IMG/VR virus record: IMGVR_UViG_3300024346_004390
Span: 1 to 25,929 of that record
Strand: one strand, 5' to 3'
DNA: 25,929 nucleotides
From: a virus
The translations under genes and the position numbers were made by a program. Under the pieces are notes generated by a model. It was not told the origin of the DNA, made no database searches, and saw only the letters and a program-made list of their open reading frames with translations. The first letter of the stretch is position 1. Each line of letters opens with the position of its first letter. Below, piece after piece: positions 14,109 to 22,066 of the stretch.

Positions 14109-16585
14109 TGGAAGAAGTACTCGCTTTCTAATACCTGATTGATGTCGAGATCCCCTCTAGGCGGTAGGGGATCAAGGGTAATGTTATACCGTGTCTCCCA
14201 CTCAGTCTTAAGCTTCTCAAAGAGGGGCTCTTGATGAATGAGAACGAATGTCTCTCGAGTAACTCGACGCATCGTGTCGATGTTCGGGCCGTGTGTACCG
14301 AATGAGTCGTGGATGAAGCAGTACTCGGTGATGTCTCCCATACCTTCGATGGTAATGAACATATGGGATGAATCAAACGAGTGGATGACATTGGGGGAGA
14401 TGCCATTACGGTGATCTGCTTTCTCTATCCCACTCTTATCGAACTGGGATATTAAGATTGTCTCTACTGGCTGCCCCTTAGTTCTAGCGCTTCTCTTATT
14501 CCCGATGGTGTACTTAGCGGACACTGTCGGGAAGTACTCCTGTTTAACGAGGAAGCCACTAGGTGTTGTCCATGAGGGGTGATTACCTGAATCAACAATC
14601 ATGTTACTAGCGTCACGCACCCACTTCTTATAAGAGTTGGCGGTGACTAGCACCGAATCCTTTGCAAGACAGATGATCTTGGTAAGCCCTGTGGCTGCCA
14701 AGTTCTTGTCCTTCTCGGTAAACCCAGATAGAAAGCCATCGGCTAATAGACCCTGCTTAATACCAGCAACCGTCACACCATATGGATCCGTCATCACTGA
14801 CCTCTTAACAACCTTACGCCACTTCTTAGGTGTGTCGTAGATTGAAGCGAATGAGAGATGCCACGGATCTATAGGAGTAGAGACGATGTCAACACATTTG
14901 TTAGCAACATCTAGGTAGATGTCTTCTGGTGTAGCACAAGGCAATAGGTTAACCTTACGACCGACATGAGAATCTCTAGTCACTGCTGCCCACCACTGGA
15001 TGCCATTACAACTACCGTCCATCTGAATAGGTAACTGTGTCATGCCGTCCTTGCGGAACAACTCGAACACAGCGGCCAACTTCTGAAAGGACTTATCCTT
15101 CTTGATACGATCCTCTTCGTTAGATGCCCACAACTTGAGGTTACCTAGAGGATCCTCATTGATTAACGATAGCATCTTTATGTTATCGTCAACCCACTTT
15201 ACACGATCATCGAAACTTACCTTGTCTTGATCAAAGCAGTTAGCGGTATGTACCTTGAGCCAGTACATACCACGCTCTGTCTGAGGAATAGTATTAGCAA
15301 ACAACATGAGAGACCGATCATGGTCACCCGACTGCGGTGACAAGAGATCAGTCGTAGCATAAGCACGGCCACGGAAGTCACAGGTGTAGACATGGAAGAA
15401 TGTAAGCTTAGCCTTGACTAGGTCTCTGGCTATACGAAGACGGAGGAATGTCCGTTGTCTATCGTTCTCTCTTTCATGCCAACGATTGTAAGCAAGGATC
15501 TTGGTGAACTTGAACTGTCTAATGTCCTCCTTGTCAGTACTCTCACACCGTGTGTTGTTAAGTAGTAGTTCACACTGCTCCAACTCAGGTATGTTACCAT
15601 ACCCAGATGAAGACTTGAACATCTCATCCATCACTGCTAGTACCTTTTCATTAACAGCCCACTCAGTAGCCATGAGTTTGTTAAGGCCGTCGATAGTCAA
15701 CTGACTAGGCACGGACTCACGGTACCTTGTGGATATTTCACCACCCACAAAGTAAACCTCAGCCCTACCTACTGCACCCTTCCGTAACTGAACCATCAAG
15801 GCACCGCCCGTTTCACCAATCTTATGAGGGATGGGTGGAACAATCATAGGACGGTACTTCATAGCACAGTTCTCCATGAAGTGCGAGTGTGCTACTGTTA
15901 AGCCATGCTCAACATCAGCTGAGAAGCTGATGATACTAACCTTCTTAGCATTAGTGTTAGAGTCGATGACCAACCGCCTAGTGATGATGCCAGCCACCTC
16001 AAGGATCTTACACAGATGCAGACCAAGGTTGGCTCGTTCCTTTACGGACAAGTGAATGTGAGAGGATGGGGGGTACTTCTTCAAGAACCTTTTAACAGCA
16101 CGGGGTGTCCACTGTTTAATGATTGAAGACACATAGTTCCAATCCTTCCGATGCTCTTTCTGGGTTAGTGTGTACTCAGCAGTTTGACACAGTTCTTGTA
16201 TCATCTGACGAATGAACACTACCTCAGCCACACTACCATATGCAATGCGTAGATCCCTAATGTCGTGACGACGAGACAGAATCATTGTCTTATACGCAGT
16301 CATCAGGAGTGAGTGAGCCACCCTACATGGTCCAAGTTCCACGATTGGTGTGAAGGATGAAACTTTCTGAATAGGTAGAGAATCTAGATAGTTAAGGATA
16401 GCCTCAGCCACGGTAGTAATTAACTCCCTAGTTAACTGTCTCTCTGGTGACCCATCCCCCGGACTTCTAATATGGTTGTCAATGTATGATGCCATTGACA
16501 TATCCATAATCTCTTCTTCGTTTGCTAGTTGAAGGGATAGCAGCCGCGCCTTCTCACTTGGTGTCTTATCTTGCCATAAGGTCAT
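14105..16585 (-). CDS. T7-type single-subunit DNA-dependent RNA polymerase
   Basis: An 826-residue polymerase (T7: 883). Catalytic motifs are intact: motif A MDGSCNGIQ (522-530, D523), motif B KRSVMTDPYG (594-603, K594 and the nucleotide-selecting Y602), and HDSFGTHG (759-766, H759/D760). The N-terminus LANEEEIMDMSMASY matches the early helix of T7 gp1 in style. In-frame ATGs at 16660 and 16750 would add 25 or 55 residues; 16585 is preferred because the candidate promoter lies at 16640-16659 and AAGGG precedes 16585, though at loose spacing. It would transcribe the middle and late genes and marks this as a T7-like phage. Ends in HSFD-type thumb/finger context and FFH at the C-terminus (T7 ends FAFA). 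Confidence 0.96.
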   Translation of the reverse strand: MTLWQDKTPSEKARLLSLQLANEEEIMDMSMASYIDNHIRSPGDGSPERQLTRELITTVAEAILNYLDSLPIQKVSSFTPIVELGPCRVAHSLLMTAYKTMILSRRHDIRDLRIAYGSVAEVVFIRQMIQELCQTAEYTLTQKEHRKDWNYVSSIIKQWTPRAVKRFLKKYPPSSHIHLSVKERANLGLHLCKILEVAGIITRRLVIDSNTNAKKVSIISFSADVEHGLTVAHSHFMENCAMKYRPMIVPPIPHKIGETGGALMVQLRKGAVGRAEVYFVGGEISTRYRESVPSQLTIDGLNKLMATEWAVNEKVLAVMDEMFKSSSGYGNIPELEQCELLLNNTRCESTDKEDIRQFKFTKILAYNRWHERENDRQRTFLRLRIARDLVKAKLTFFHVYTCDFRGRAYATTDLLSPQSGDHDRSLMLFANTIPQTERGMYWLKVHTANCFDQDKVSFDDRVKWVDDNIKMLSLINEDPLGNLKLWASNEEDRIKKDKSFQKLAAVFELFRKDGMTQLPIQMDGSCNGIQWWAAVTRDSHVGRKVNLLPCATPEDIYLDVANKCVDIVSTPIDPWHLSFASIYDTPKKWRKVVKRSVMTDPYGVTVAGIKQGLLADGFLSGFTEKDKNLAATGLTKIICLAKDSVLVTANSYKKWVRDASNMIVDSGNHPSWTTPSGFLVKQEYFPTVSAKYTIGNKRSARTKGQPVETILISQFDKSGIEKADHRNGISPNVIHSFDSSHMFITIEGMGDITEYCFIHDSFGTHGPNIDTMRRVTRETFVLIHQEPLFEKLKTEWETRYNITLDPLPPRGDLDINQVLESEYFFH

Positions 16586-16639
16586 ACAGGTTTCATCCCT
16601 TCTGGGTTGGTGTAATAATTTTTTAGGTGTGAGAGAGTA

Positions 16640-16663
16640 CTCTGTTATGCTTGTAGGCATCTC
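16640..16663 (-). promoter_or_regulatory. Repeated 20-nt element, copy 2 (candidate phage-polymerase promoter)
   Basis: Exact copy of TGCCTACAAGCATAACAGAG on the minus strand, 55 bases before the polymerase ATG and inside the only gene-free gap of the neighbourhood. It is flanked by an imperfect inverted repeat (TTAGGTGAGA on one side, TCTCACACCTAA on the other) that could put the element in a hairpin loop. Autoregulated transcription of the polymerase gene would fit. Confidence 0.5.
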
Positions 16664-16682
16664 ACCTAAGGTATTCACCCCA

Positions 16683-16841
16683 CTAGATCTCAATCCAATC
16701 GTTCTCGAATCCATCCTCTGGTCCGCCACGAATGCGGTCAACCAGTTCACGTTGAATGCTTGGCAGATTCTCGATGATACTGATGCGTCGATGCAACTCG
16801 ACCGCCAGTAGTTCCATCATCTCTTCATTCGTCATCGACAT
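16683..16841 (-). CDS. Hypothetical protein, 52 aa
   Basis: Start chosen at ATG 16841, where GAGGA stands eight bases upstream; ATGs at 16835 and 16877 are alternatives. The product, beginning MSMTNEEMMELLAVELHRR, is a helical acidic protein ending in a Gly-rich, acidic tail. It is the last small gene before the RNA polymerase. No family recognised. Confidence 0.55.
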   Translation of the reverse strand: MSMTNEEMMELLAVELHRRISIIENLPSIQRELVDRIRGGPEDGFENDWIEI

Positions 16842-16977
16842 CGGTGTCATCCTCAGGGTAGGGTGAGTGGTAGTCACTCACATAGTTATCGTACAGGTCA
16901 GACTCCAACTCATCGAACCGAAGTTCACCAATGAGTTCATCTCCACCGTCATCGTTCGTCGGGCATGTCGGGTTCAA
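16825..16977 (-). CDS. Small acidic protein, 50 aa
   Basis: Read from a TTG at 16977 with AGAGG nine bases upstream; there is no ATG in the supported part of this frame. The product is about one-third acidic (e.g. GGDELIGELRFDELESDLYD and the end PYPEDDTDVDDE), plausibly a DNA-mimic-like or partner-binding protein. It overlaps the preceding gene by 29 bases and the next by 17. The longer frame reaching 17154 looks like a shadow of the neighbouring gene. Confidence 0.4.
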   Translation of the reverse strand: MNPTCPTNDDGGDELIGELRFDELESDLYDNYVSDYHSPYPEDDTDVDDE

Positions 16978-17257
16978 AGCGGTAGTCCTCTCGTAGTGCA
17001 GGGATAAGTCGAATAGCAATCTCCTCATCGGAGGCTGGACACTTGAAGTTACCAACCGTAGTAGTAGCCTGAAGACTACAGTCATCAACATCCATGATCG
17101 TGTCAAGGTACTCACCGTAGGTAATCCACCCACTAACCAAGTACTCCCCGCCACGGTAGGTAATGACTACCTCATCAAACTCAATCATAGTTGTATCGAT
17201 CATACTGTCTTCACCGTATGCCATACCATCATCCTCGAATTCAAAAGTGTCTGACAT
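16949..17257 (-). CDS. Acidic hypothetical protein, 102 aa
   Basis: Starts at ATG 17257 (ATGA overlap). A beta-rich acidic protein: MSDTFEFEDDGMAYGEDSM, then ITYRGGEYLVSGWITYGEY and a C-terminal SDEEIAIRLIPALREDYRF. No recognised family; the composition is like other early inhibitors of host enzymes, but this is not evidence of function. Confidence 0.6.
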   Translation of the reverse strand: MSDTFEFEDDGMAYGEDSMIDTTMIEFDEVVITYRGGEYLVSGWITYGEYLDTIMDVDDCSLQATTTVGNFKCPASDEEIAIRLIPALREDYRFEPDMPDER

Positions 17258-17520
17258 CAATAGATCCCCGTGTTGGAGTGAAAGGAAGCGAAGCGAACGG
17301 TGGCTGAACCATCAGCCAGTGCATACATGAGGGCAGCAGCGCCCATCATAAGCTCACCATCCCTAGTGTTAGGCATCTGAAAGGACAAGCGATACAGTAG
17401 GGCTGCTTGCAAGGAAGCCACATCGCGGTTAGTGTCACGGTCAACACGGTATGCCGTGTGAACCGTCGAGACTACGCGCTCAGGTTGTTGTTCATCAGAC
17501 ATTTGTTGTTCATCAGACAT
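17257..17520 (-). CDS. Hypothetical protein with duplicated start segment, 87 aa
   Basis: The first 36 bases are an exact tandem duplication of an 18-base unit encoding MSDEQQ, start codon included, so the protein begins MSDEQQMSDEQQ. The first ATG (17520) has GGAG ten bases upstream. The rest is helical (VASLQAALLYRLSFQM, LMMGAAALMYALADG). Overlaps the previous gene by eight bases and the next as ATGA. Function unknown. Confidence 0.6.
   Translation of the reverse strand: MSDEQQMSDEQQPERVVSTVHTAYRVDRDTNRDVASLQAALLYRLSFQMPNTRDGELMMGAAALMYALADGSATVRFASFHSNTGIY
17485..17520 (-). repeat. Tandem 18-bp duplication spanning a start codon
   Basis: Two identical, adjacent 18-base units, each reading ATG then codons for SDEQQ on the minus strand. 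Only the outer copy has an upstream Shine-Dalgarno. A recent slippage or duplication event is the simplest cause. Confidence 0.9.
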
Positions 17521-17764
17521 TAGGATTATTCTCCAAGTAAGAGTTGATAGAAGACTTGAGTGTGTCAACAGTAAGCGGGATGTCTTCACACTGCGAGTCA
17601 TGAAGATCATCCAAGACGGTCTCGATCATGACTGCATCGTATGATGTAGTGGGGTGGTAACAGGTCATAGCCCAGTGGATATCCTCTGCTGTCCACAGAC
17701 TAAAGGCACACGGCGCACAGTCAGTAAGATCCTTGATTGATTCGCGGAGTTCACCGATTGTCAT
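17513..17764 (-). CDS. Hypothetical protein, 83 aa
   Basis: ATG at 17764 with GAGG six bases upstream, overlapping the coiled-coil gene by 14 bases. Acidic helical protein (MTIGELRESIKDLTDCAPC..., VMIETVLDDLHDSQCED). Four cysteines, not in a clear zinc pattern. No family recognised. Confidence 0.6.
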   Translation of the reverse strand: MTIGELRESIKDLTDCAPCAFSLWTAEDIHWAMTCYHPTTSYDAVMIETVLDDLHDSQCEDIPLTVDTLKSSINSYLENNPNV

Positions 17765-18386
17765 TGCGAGCCTCGTACTTATTCATACAGATGGACACAA
17801 GGGTATCGATGAGCAACGACTGACCAGCATAGGTCTTGAAGAAGGCATCAAGGATTGATGGGTCACTACGGACGGCAGTTGAAACAGCGTCTGCCATGAG
17901 GGCTGGCGTTGTTGCTCGACCAATAGCAGAGTTGATGGTGGCTTCTATGCAATCACTAGCAGCCTCCACCAGTTCATTAGTGTCGATGTGGTCTTGGAGT
18001 GCGAAGTTGTAGGAGAAGTAATCGCCTACCTTATCTGATACCATGACCTCAATGTCATCGACCTTATCCGCAAGGACATCCACCTTAGATGCAAGGTCAT
18101 CGACCTTAGTGTCAAGGTTGTCCACATTATCCTTACACTCTTCCACTTCACTATTCATGTGGTCAAGGTCATCCACCTTAGAGTCTAAGGTATCGATCTT
18201 ATCTGAGATGTTGTCGAGTTCAAAGTCATCAACCTTATTGTCAAGGTCATCAAACTTAGCGTCAAGGTCAGCAAACTTATTGAGGAGATAGTTAGCCGTG
18301 CTATCAAGACCTACGATGTAGGATTGAAATGCGGCGAAGCCAGAGACCATCGTCTCCATGTTTTCATTTTCTTTTTCGGGTGTCAT
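17751..18386 (-). CDS. Heptad-repeat coiled-coil protein, 211 aa
   Basis: Residues about 30-120 consist of near-perfect heptads of the type KVDDLDS/KVDDLAS, with hydrophobic a and d positions and Asp-rich surfaces. At DNA level this gives 21-base imperfect repeats (18040-18290). A globular helical C-terminus follows (ALQDHIDTNELVEAASDC..., SILDAFFKTYAGQSLLIDTL). It is likely to oligomerise; fibre-like or scaffold roles are possible, but its place in the early region argues against a virion fibre. AAGGA precedes the ATG. No named family can be given. Confidence 0.7.
   Translation of the reverse strand: MTPEKENENMETMVSGFAAFQSYIVGLDSTANYLLNKFADLDAKFDDLDNKVDDFELDNISDKIDTLDSKVDDLDHMNSEVEECKDNVDNLDTKVDDLASKVDVLADKVDDIEVMVSDKVGDYFSYNFALQDHIDTNELVEAASDCIEATINSAIGRATTPALMADAVSTAVRSDPSILDAFFKTYAGQSLLIDTLVSICMNKYEARNDNR
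18040..18290 (-). repeat. Imperfect 21-bp coding repeats (heptads)
   Basis: Repeated units like AAGGTCGATGACCTTGAC on the coding strand, with period 21 and drift, specify the heptads of the coiled-coil protein. Expansion or contraction by recombination is likely over time. Confidence 0.7.
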
Positions 18387-18394
18387 GTTATTCC

Positions 18395-18931
18395 TTAGTT
18401 AGGGGTGACAATAATCGTCGATGAGCCACACGACTCATCATCATTCAACCATCCAGCAATCTGCATTCCTTCTTCCTTGTAGAACCAATTGATGTGGATC
18501 TCAGGGAAGTTCCGACGAATCCAAGCGTAGATCTCTTCGGGTGGATTCCATGCCGTATCGAAGGAGAGGCGGGCTTCTCCGAATTCCTCACTCAGTCCAC
18601 AGTACTCAACAAAGTGGGCATCCCACTTGCAGCCCCAACGGGATAAGCACCAATCATACCAATTGGCTGCGCCGTATTCCTCATACAGTGCGGTGATTTG
18701 ATCATCACCAATGCCCGTCTGAGTCCCGTCTGCATTCTCGTACCACTCAGTGTATACTACACCGTTGATGGTGATGCCACCACTATGGGTGAGAGTAAGG
18801 GCAGTAGGGATTGGCAAGAGGTTATTAAACTTAAAGTCTTCCGCCTCAATACCAGACACCTCAATAAATTTCTTGAAAACTTCGGGGTTATCACATGAGA
18901 ATGTTACTTCATTCTGGCACCAGTTAGGCAT
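18395..18931 (-). CDS. Api92-like protein (ferredoxin-like, DUF1281/YubB type)
   Basis: A 178-residue protein beginning MPNWCQNEVTFSCDNPE and containing FNNLLPIPTAL, AANWYDWCLSRWGCKWDA and FDTAWNPPEEI. This is the conserved layout of the Api92-like family found in phages and plasmids; its biochemical role is not established. Start at ATG 18931, AGGA eight bases upstream, one-base TAATG overlap with the previous gene. Neighbouring DUF3846-like gene is also a recurrent mobile-element family. Confidence 0.8.
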   Translation of the reverse strand: MPNWCQNEVTFSCDNPEVFKKFIEVSGIEAEDFKFNNLLPIPTALTLTHSGGITINGVVYTEWYENADGTQTGIGDDQITALYEEYGAANWYDWCLSRWGCKWDAHFVEYCGLSEEFGEARLSFDTAWNPPEEIYAWIRRNFPEIHINWFYKEEGMQIAGWLNDDESCGSSTIIVTPN

Positions 18932-19266
18932 TAGATTGATCCTGTCCAACGGAGATAGATCTCCATTAGTTGAAGGTGTTGATCGGGATCGATGGAGAGG
19001 GTATCACCTTCTTCATCATGAGCAGTAAGGAGGGCATCACCATATAGGGTCTGACCTGAAAGATAGGAAGCAAACGCATTGATGAACTTAGGATCCTTGA
19101 AGAGACCCTCTTCATCAACGATGAGATCAAGAGAGTTGGGGATGCGGGGCATGTGTACCATCTCGAAGTAATCAGCACCGATCAACTCTGCGAAGTTGAA
19201 CAGACTCTTGTCTTGGTTGAAGTAGATGGGTGGCTGCCCCACCTTGAGGAGGATAAGATTAATCAT
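18931..19266 (-). CDS. DUF3846-like protein
   Basis: A 111-residue protein with LIGADYFEMVHMP, LIVDEEGLFKD and LSGQTLYGDALLT, matching in order the pattern of DUF3846 (surface residue index, 'DEEG', then 'GDALL' near the C-terminus). The family is common in plasmids and phages and has no established function. One-base TAATG overlaps on both sides. Confidence 0.65.
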   Translation of the reverse strand: MINLILLKVGQPPIYFNQDKSLFNFAELIGADYFEMVHMPRIPNSLDLIVDEEGLFKDPKFINAFASYLSGQTLYGDALLTAHDEEGDTLSIDPDQHLQLMEIYLRWTGSI

Positions 19267-19337
19267 TACTTATCACCCTTCTCTACTAGGATAGCAACGA
19301 AGATGCTAACAGCCACTAAGGCAACAAAGACTATCAT
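19266..19337 (-). CDS. Membrane micropeptide, 23 aa
   Basis: ATG 19337 to a TAA that overlaps the next ATG by one base. The peptide is one hydrophobic helix, MIVFVALVAVSIFVAILV, with an EKGDK tail. Upstream Shine-Dalgarno is weak (GGAG is 21 bases away). The perfect transmembrane profile and the exact TAATG tiling suggest that it is translated. Role unknown. Confidence 0.42.
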   Translation of the reverse strand: MIVFVALVAVSIFVAILVEKGDK

Positions 19338-19345
19338 GAGATAAT

Positions 19346-19606
19346 TCAACAGACTTCTCCTGTATCGGGGTTATAATCGGGGTGTGAATTGTTACGGTAG
19401 GGTGGAACACGGAATGTCTTAAGGCTATCAAGCCCAATCACCTTGAGTGTCTCTTGCGGAGCCAGTTGAACTGACGAACAGAAGTATGCCTCAATCTGTT
19501 TATCTGTCATAGGTGAGTCAGACTCCACGATGTATGACGAACTGTCCATGAAGGTGGCACCATTCCACATGATGGTGGCAAGGTAACTATAAGGTGCTGG
19601 CTTCAT
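19346..19606 (-). CDS. Hypothetical protein, 86 aa
   Basis: ATGA-coupled to the upstream gene. The protein begins MKPAPYSYLATIMWNGATF and ends PDYNPDTGEVC. No recognised family, membrane segment or nucleotide-binding motif. Confidence 0.58.
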   Translation of the reverse strand: MKPAPYSYLATIMWNGATFMDSSSYIVESDSPMTDKQIEAYFCSSVQLAPQETLKVIGLDSLKTFRVPPYRNNSHPDYNPDTGEVC

Positions 19607-20037
19607 GCTCGAGTCCAGTTCTGAGGGTAGAACACCTCGAATGTTTCACCATTTAGGTCAGAGTCGTATTGGATTCGGAAGAGGGCGTCACTATCTACCC
19701 ACCTAACTACTAGGTTGTTCACGACGATGTCATCGACGGAAGTAAAGTAGGATGGGCGCTTATTGCGGCGTCCCCTAAGGATCCACATGATCATATCAGA
19801 GTGGAACATCCACTCCTCTTGACTGGCTAAGTCAGATGACCAACGCCCACGCTCAGCCACCAACACAGCCACCTTAAGGCTGCATAAGTGCTTCACTCGA
19901 CCCTTATTGTCTACTATAAGGTTAGAGGTGGCAATGTCACCATTGTATTGAGCAATGATATCAAGTACCTCTTGGACGGCGTTAGCGGGGGAGGTAGACG
20001 ATTCAATACGCTTCTGAATCAGATCGATGTAGTTCAT
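19603..20037 (-). CDS. Hypothetical protein, 144 aa
   Basis: A mixed alpha/beta protein (MNYIDLIQKRIESSTSPANA..., LCSLKVAVLVAERGRW, VVRWVDSDALFRIQYDSD). Overlaps the upstream stop by one base (TAATG) and the next start as ATGA. Unrecognised. Confidence 0.6.
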   Translation of the reverse strand: MNYIDLIQKRIESSTSPANAVQEVLDIIAQYNGDIATSNLIVDNKGRVKHLCSLKVAVLVAERGRWSSDLASQEEWMFHSDMIMWILRGRRNKRPSYFTSVDDIVVNNLVVRWVDSDALFRIQYDSDLNGETFEVFYPQNWTRA

Positions 20038-20324
20038 TAGTGGTTTCCTATGATGTCGTCCATGTAAGTGTTGGGGTCAAAGGCTTTAGCCCACTGGACG
20101 AGGGCTTCCTCTGGCGGATCTTCATCCGTATCTAGGGAGTACGCAGTCAGGTCGAAGGTGTAATCAACGATGGTATAGTCATCATCTTCCACGGTGTAAT
20201 CAATCTCAACTGCTGCCACGCAGTGCCATGTGATGCCGCAGATTACCTTACTATCCTTGAGTTCACGGTAATCACAGACGAATGTATACACATCCTCCGT
20301 GAAGTCTTCGTCATCAGGTTCCAT
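20037..20324 (-). CDS. Acidic hypothetical protein, 95 aa
   Basis: A very acidic, beta-strand-like protein (MEPDDEDFTEDVYTFVCDYR, VEIDYTVEDDDYTIVDYTFD). The charge and strand alternation resemble DNA-mimic inhibitors in composition only. Overlaps the preceding small gene by 11 bases. Confidence 0.6.
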   Translation of the reverse strand: MEPDDEDFTEDVYTFVCDYRELKDSKVICGITWHCVAAVEIDYTVEDDDYTIVDYTFDLTAYSLDTDEDPPEEALVQWAKAFDPNTYMDDIIGNH

Positions 20325-20466
20325 ACTTAGCCTCGCAAGTTACTAGAAAAGACTGAGCGTCATCGAGGTTATCGAATGACTCGACATGAGTACCAAGGTA
20401 GTACGCTTCGTACCACCCTGCTACCCACAGGACATAACTAGTGGAGACGATTGGTTCAGAACCCAC
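20314..20466 (-). CDS. Hypothetical protein, 50 aa, GTG start
   Basis: Starts with GTG at 20466, six bases after GGAGG within GGAGGTGATC, a very strong match to the 16S rRNA 3' end. That site lies in the last codons of the gene upstream. The product begins MGSEPIVSTSYVLWVAGWYE and has a FDNLDDAQSFLVTCEAKYG segment like small phage 'AxxA' proteins, but it is unrecognised. It fills what would otherwise be a 130-base gap. Confidence 0.65.
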   Translation of the reverse strand: MGSEPIVSTSYVLWVAGWYEAYYLGTHVESFDNLDDAQSFLVTCEAKYGT

Positions 20467-20788
20467 GGATCACCTCCACATGGGACATGGTAACCAGCAT
20501 CTGCTGCTGGTTGGTGTAACTCTTGAGCCAACGCATGATGTCTGGCGCCTTGTCATTCCAATCTTCTGTGCTGGCAACAAGCACATGAACCATAGCCACA
20601 CGATCCAACACCACATTGAGATCTGGTGTCTCCCAGTAGCCGTATGCATCACAGTTGTCCACGGTGGCGCCACCAAAGGCGGCGGTCAGCTTGTCGGTGA
20701 GGATGCCCACCACATTGAATGCATAGGCGCAAGGCAATCCGTCCTGATCTGCCACTTGAAGTGGGCAGTAGATCACATACTTCTGCAT
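20456..20788 (-). CDS. Hypothetical protein, 110 aa
   Basis: ATG 20788 with AGGAG five bases upstream; a longer frame to 20866 overlaps the neighbour and lacks support. Begins MQKYVIYCPLQVADQDGLPC and contains strand-helix alternation (AYAFNVVGILTDKLTAAF). Unrecognised; soluble, five cysteines overall. Confidence 0.6.
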   Translation of the reverse strand: MQKYVIYCPLQVADQDGLPCAYAFNVVGILTDKLTAAFGGATVDNCDAYGYWETPDLNVVLDRVAMVHVLVASTEDWNDKAPDIMRWLKSYTNQQQMLVTMSHVEVIRGF

Positions 20789-20819
20789 GGTCTCTCCTAA
20801 TTGGGTGTTGGAATGGGTG

Positions 20820-21215
20820 TCACTCGTAGTGACGGATACCCGGTTGATAAAGATCTGGCAACTCATCTGTCACACAAACATAAAACGAATCAGGACCTGA
20901 CACCTCAGGCAGGGTGTCGTAGTCGTCTCCTCTTGCGTCACACGCATCGAGGCTGCGACTACAGCCCTCATTAAACTCACGGGCTGCGTCGATGCTGAGT
21001 TGCTTAGCAAGCACTCGCATCTCTTCAGCCGCATTGTCTGCTTGCTCAAGGGTAGGGAATTGGGCATATCGAACGAGTGTACGGTCAGTACCGTACCACC
21101 CGCCTTCCTCTGGCCCTCCGTAATACTGCTCATTCTGCATGAGACAGACATAGTACCTGTTGGGTACCTTACTGAGATTACCCACGACTACATCGAATGC
21201 GTCTGCAATGTTCAT
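20820..21215 (-). CDS. Phage-type hypothetical protein with GGPEEGGWY motif
   Basis: A 131-residue protein with NRYYVCLMQNEQYYGGPEEG followed by GWYGTDRTL, a motif I recall from hypothetical proteins of actinophages and other phages and plasmids, then a charged helix and an SGPDSFYVCVTDELPDL end. No function known. ATGA overlap with the previous gene. Confidence 0.62.
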   Translation of the reverse strand: MNIADAFDVVVGNLSKVPNRYYVCLMQNEQYYGGPEEGGWYGTDRTLVRYAQFPTLEQADNAAEEMRVLAKQLSIDAAREFNEGCSRSLDACDARGDDYDTLPEVSGPDSFYVCVTDELPDLYQPGIRHYE

Positions 21216-21628
21216 AGTGATACCCCTGAGTGGGAGGCAAGTGCAGCCCCGATGTTATCCTGACATAGACGATCATCAGTATCCACGCCGAAGATCATGT
21301 GGAATTGACCCGCTAATTCCTGAGGGGTACGCCACACCACCACCCCTAGTAGATCCTTGATGATGTCCTTGTAGATCACCTCAGAGGGGGGCAGACGATC
21401 ATGATCGTACTCCACCGCCTGAAGGGCGGCATCATACGCACTGAGACAGTCATCACAATGGGCACAAGTCCCATAGTTCTGACCGATGATGGCATACTTG
21501 CTACTAGTAGACGCAAGGAGATACCATGTGCAGCCAGCCCAATCACCTGTTGATTCAGCATGGATGCAAGTAGCACCCTTGCCCTCGAGGTTGCACACCA
21601 ATTGACCCAGCGTCACTTGTTTAACCAC
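21212..21628 (-). CDS. Cysteine-rich hypothetical protein, about 138 aa
   Basis: Start is GTG at 21628 or GTG at 21616; the latter makes the GTGA overlap typical here. Contains GTCAHCDDCLSAYDAALQAV (C-xx-H/C-xx-C) as a possible metal site and a LGVVVWRTPQELAGQFHMIFG stretch. Not recognised. Confidence 0.58.
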   Translation of the reverse strand: MVKQVTLGQLVCNLEGKGATCIHAESTGDWAGCTWYLLASTSSKYAIIGQNYGTCAHCDDCLSAYDAALQAVEYDHDRLPPSEVIYKDIIKDLLGVVVWRTPQELAGQFHMIFGVDTDDRLCQDNIGAALASHSGVSL

Positions 21629-21855
21629 CCCGCCTTGATGGCGGTGTATGTGGCATCCTGATGGGCATTGCCGTGAACCATGTCACGGTATTCTTGGAGG
21701 GTTGCCTCCAAGTTCTCGATGTACTGCTGAGCAGCACGGAGTACATTGAAGTCATACCCACTAGGGTAGTCATCACTCAGTTTACGAACCAGTTCATCCC
21801 GACAGATTTCGTATCCGTTGTATCCCACGATCATGGTGTTGGTATCATTAGTCAT
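21613..21855 (-). CDS. Hypothetical protein, 80 aa
   Basis: ATG 21855 with AAGGAG upstream; the longer frame lacks support. Begins MTNDTNTMIVGYNGYEICRD; the helix AAQQYIENLEATLQEYRDMV suggests a coiled coil. Unrecognised. Overlaps both neighbours by 8 to 16 bases. Confidence 0.58.
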   Translation of the reverse strand: MTNDTNTMIVGYNGYEICRDELVRKLSDDYPSGYDFNVLRAAQQYIENLEATLQEYRDMVHGNAHQDATYTAIKAGWLNK

Positions 21856-22066
21856 TGTCTTCAATCTCCTTGGTTGGGGCGGTGTTGACCGCCTGTAGAA
21901 TACTGCCGAAGAACTCACGCTCTTCATCCGTGAAGTAGTAGTTAGTTTGAACGAGCGCAAGACGCACCCATCTCACATCTGACACCGTCATGTCACCGTC
22001 ATGGCATAGCATGATCAATGATTGGATCGCATCGCTATGGGCAAATGTGGGTAGGTTATCCTCCAT
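21848..22066 (-). CDS. Hypothetical protein, 72 aa
   Basis: ATG 22066 preceded by GGAGG eight bases upstream, within a 19-base sequence repeated before the next upstream gene. Begins MEDNLPTFAHSDAIQSLIML, helical, acidic. Unrecognised. Confidence 0.58.
   Translation of the reverse strand: MEDNLPTFAHSDAIQSLIMLCHDGDMTVSDVRWVRLALVQTNYYFTDEEREFFGSILQAVNTAPTKEIEDND

Noticed and set aside
16611-16640. T-run on the plus strand near the RNA polymerase start as a terminator
   Set aside because: The run is not preceded by a stem on that strand and no plus-strand genes feed into it; no convincing intrinsic terminator was found anywhere in the window.
16825-17154. Long version of the small acidic ORF
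   Set aside because: Its first half is a shadow of the overlapping 102-residue gene; only the part from the TTG at 16977 is supported.
18040-18290. CRISPR array
   Set aside because: The 21-bp repeats are in frame, imperfect, without unique spacers, and encode heptads.
17751-18386. Tail-fibre assignment for the heptad-repeat protein
   Set aside because: Coiled-coil repeats alone are not diagnostic and the gene is embedded among early genes.
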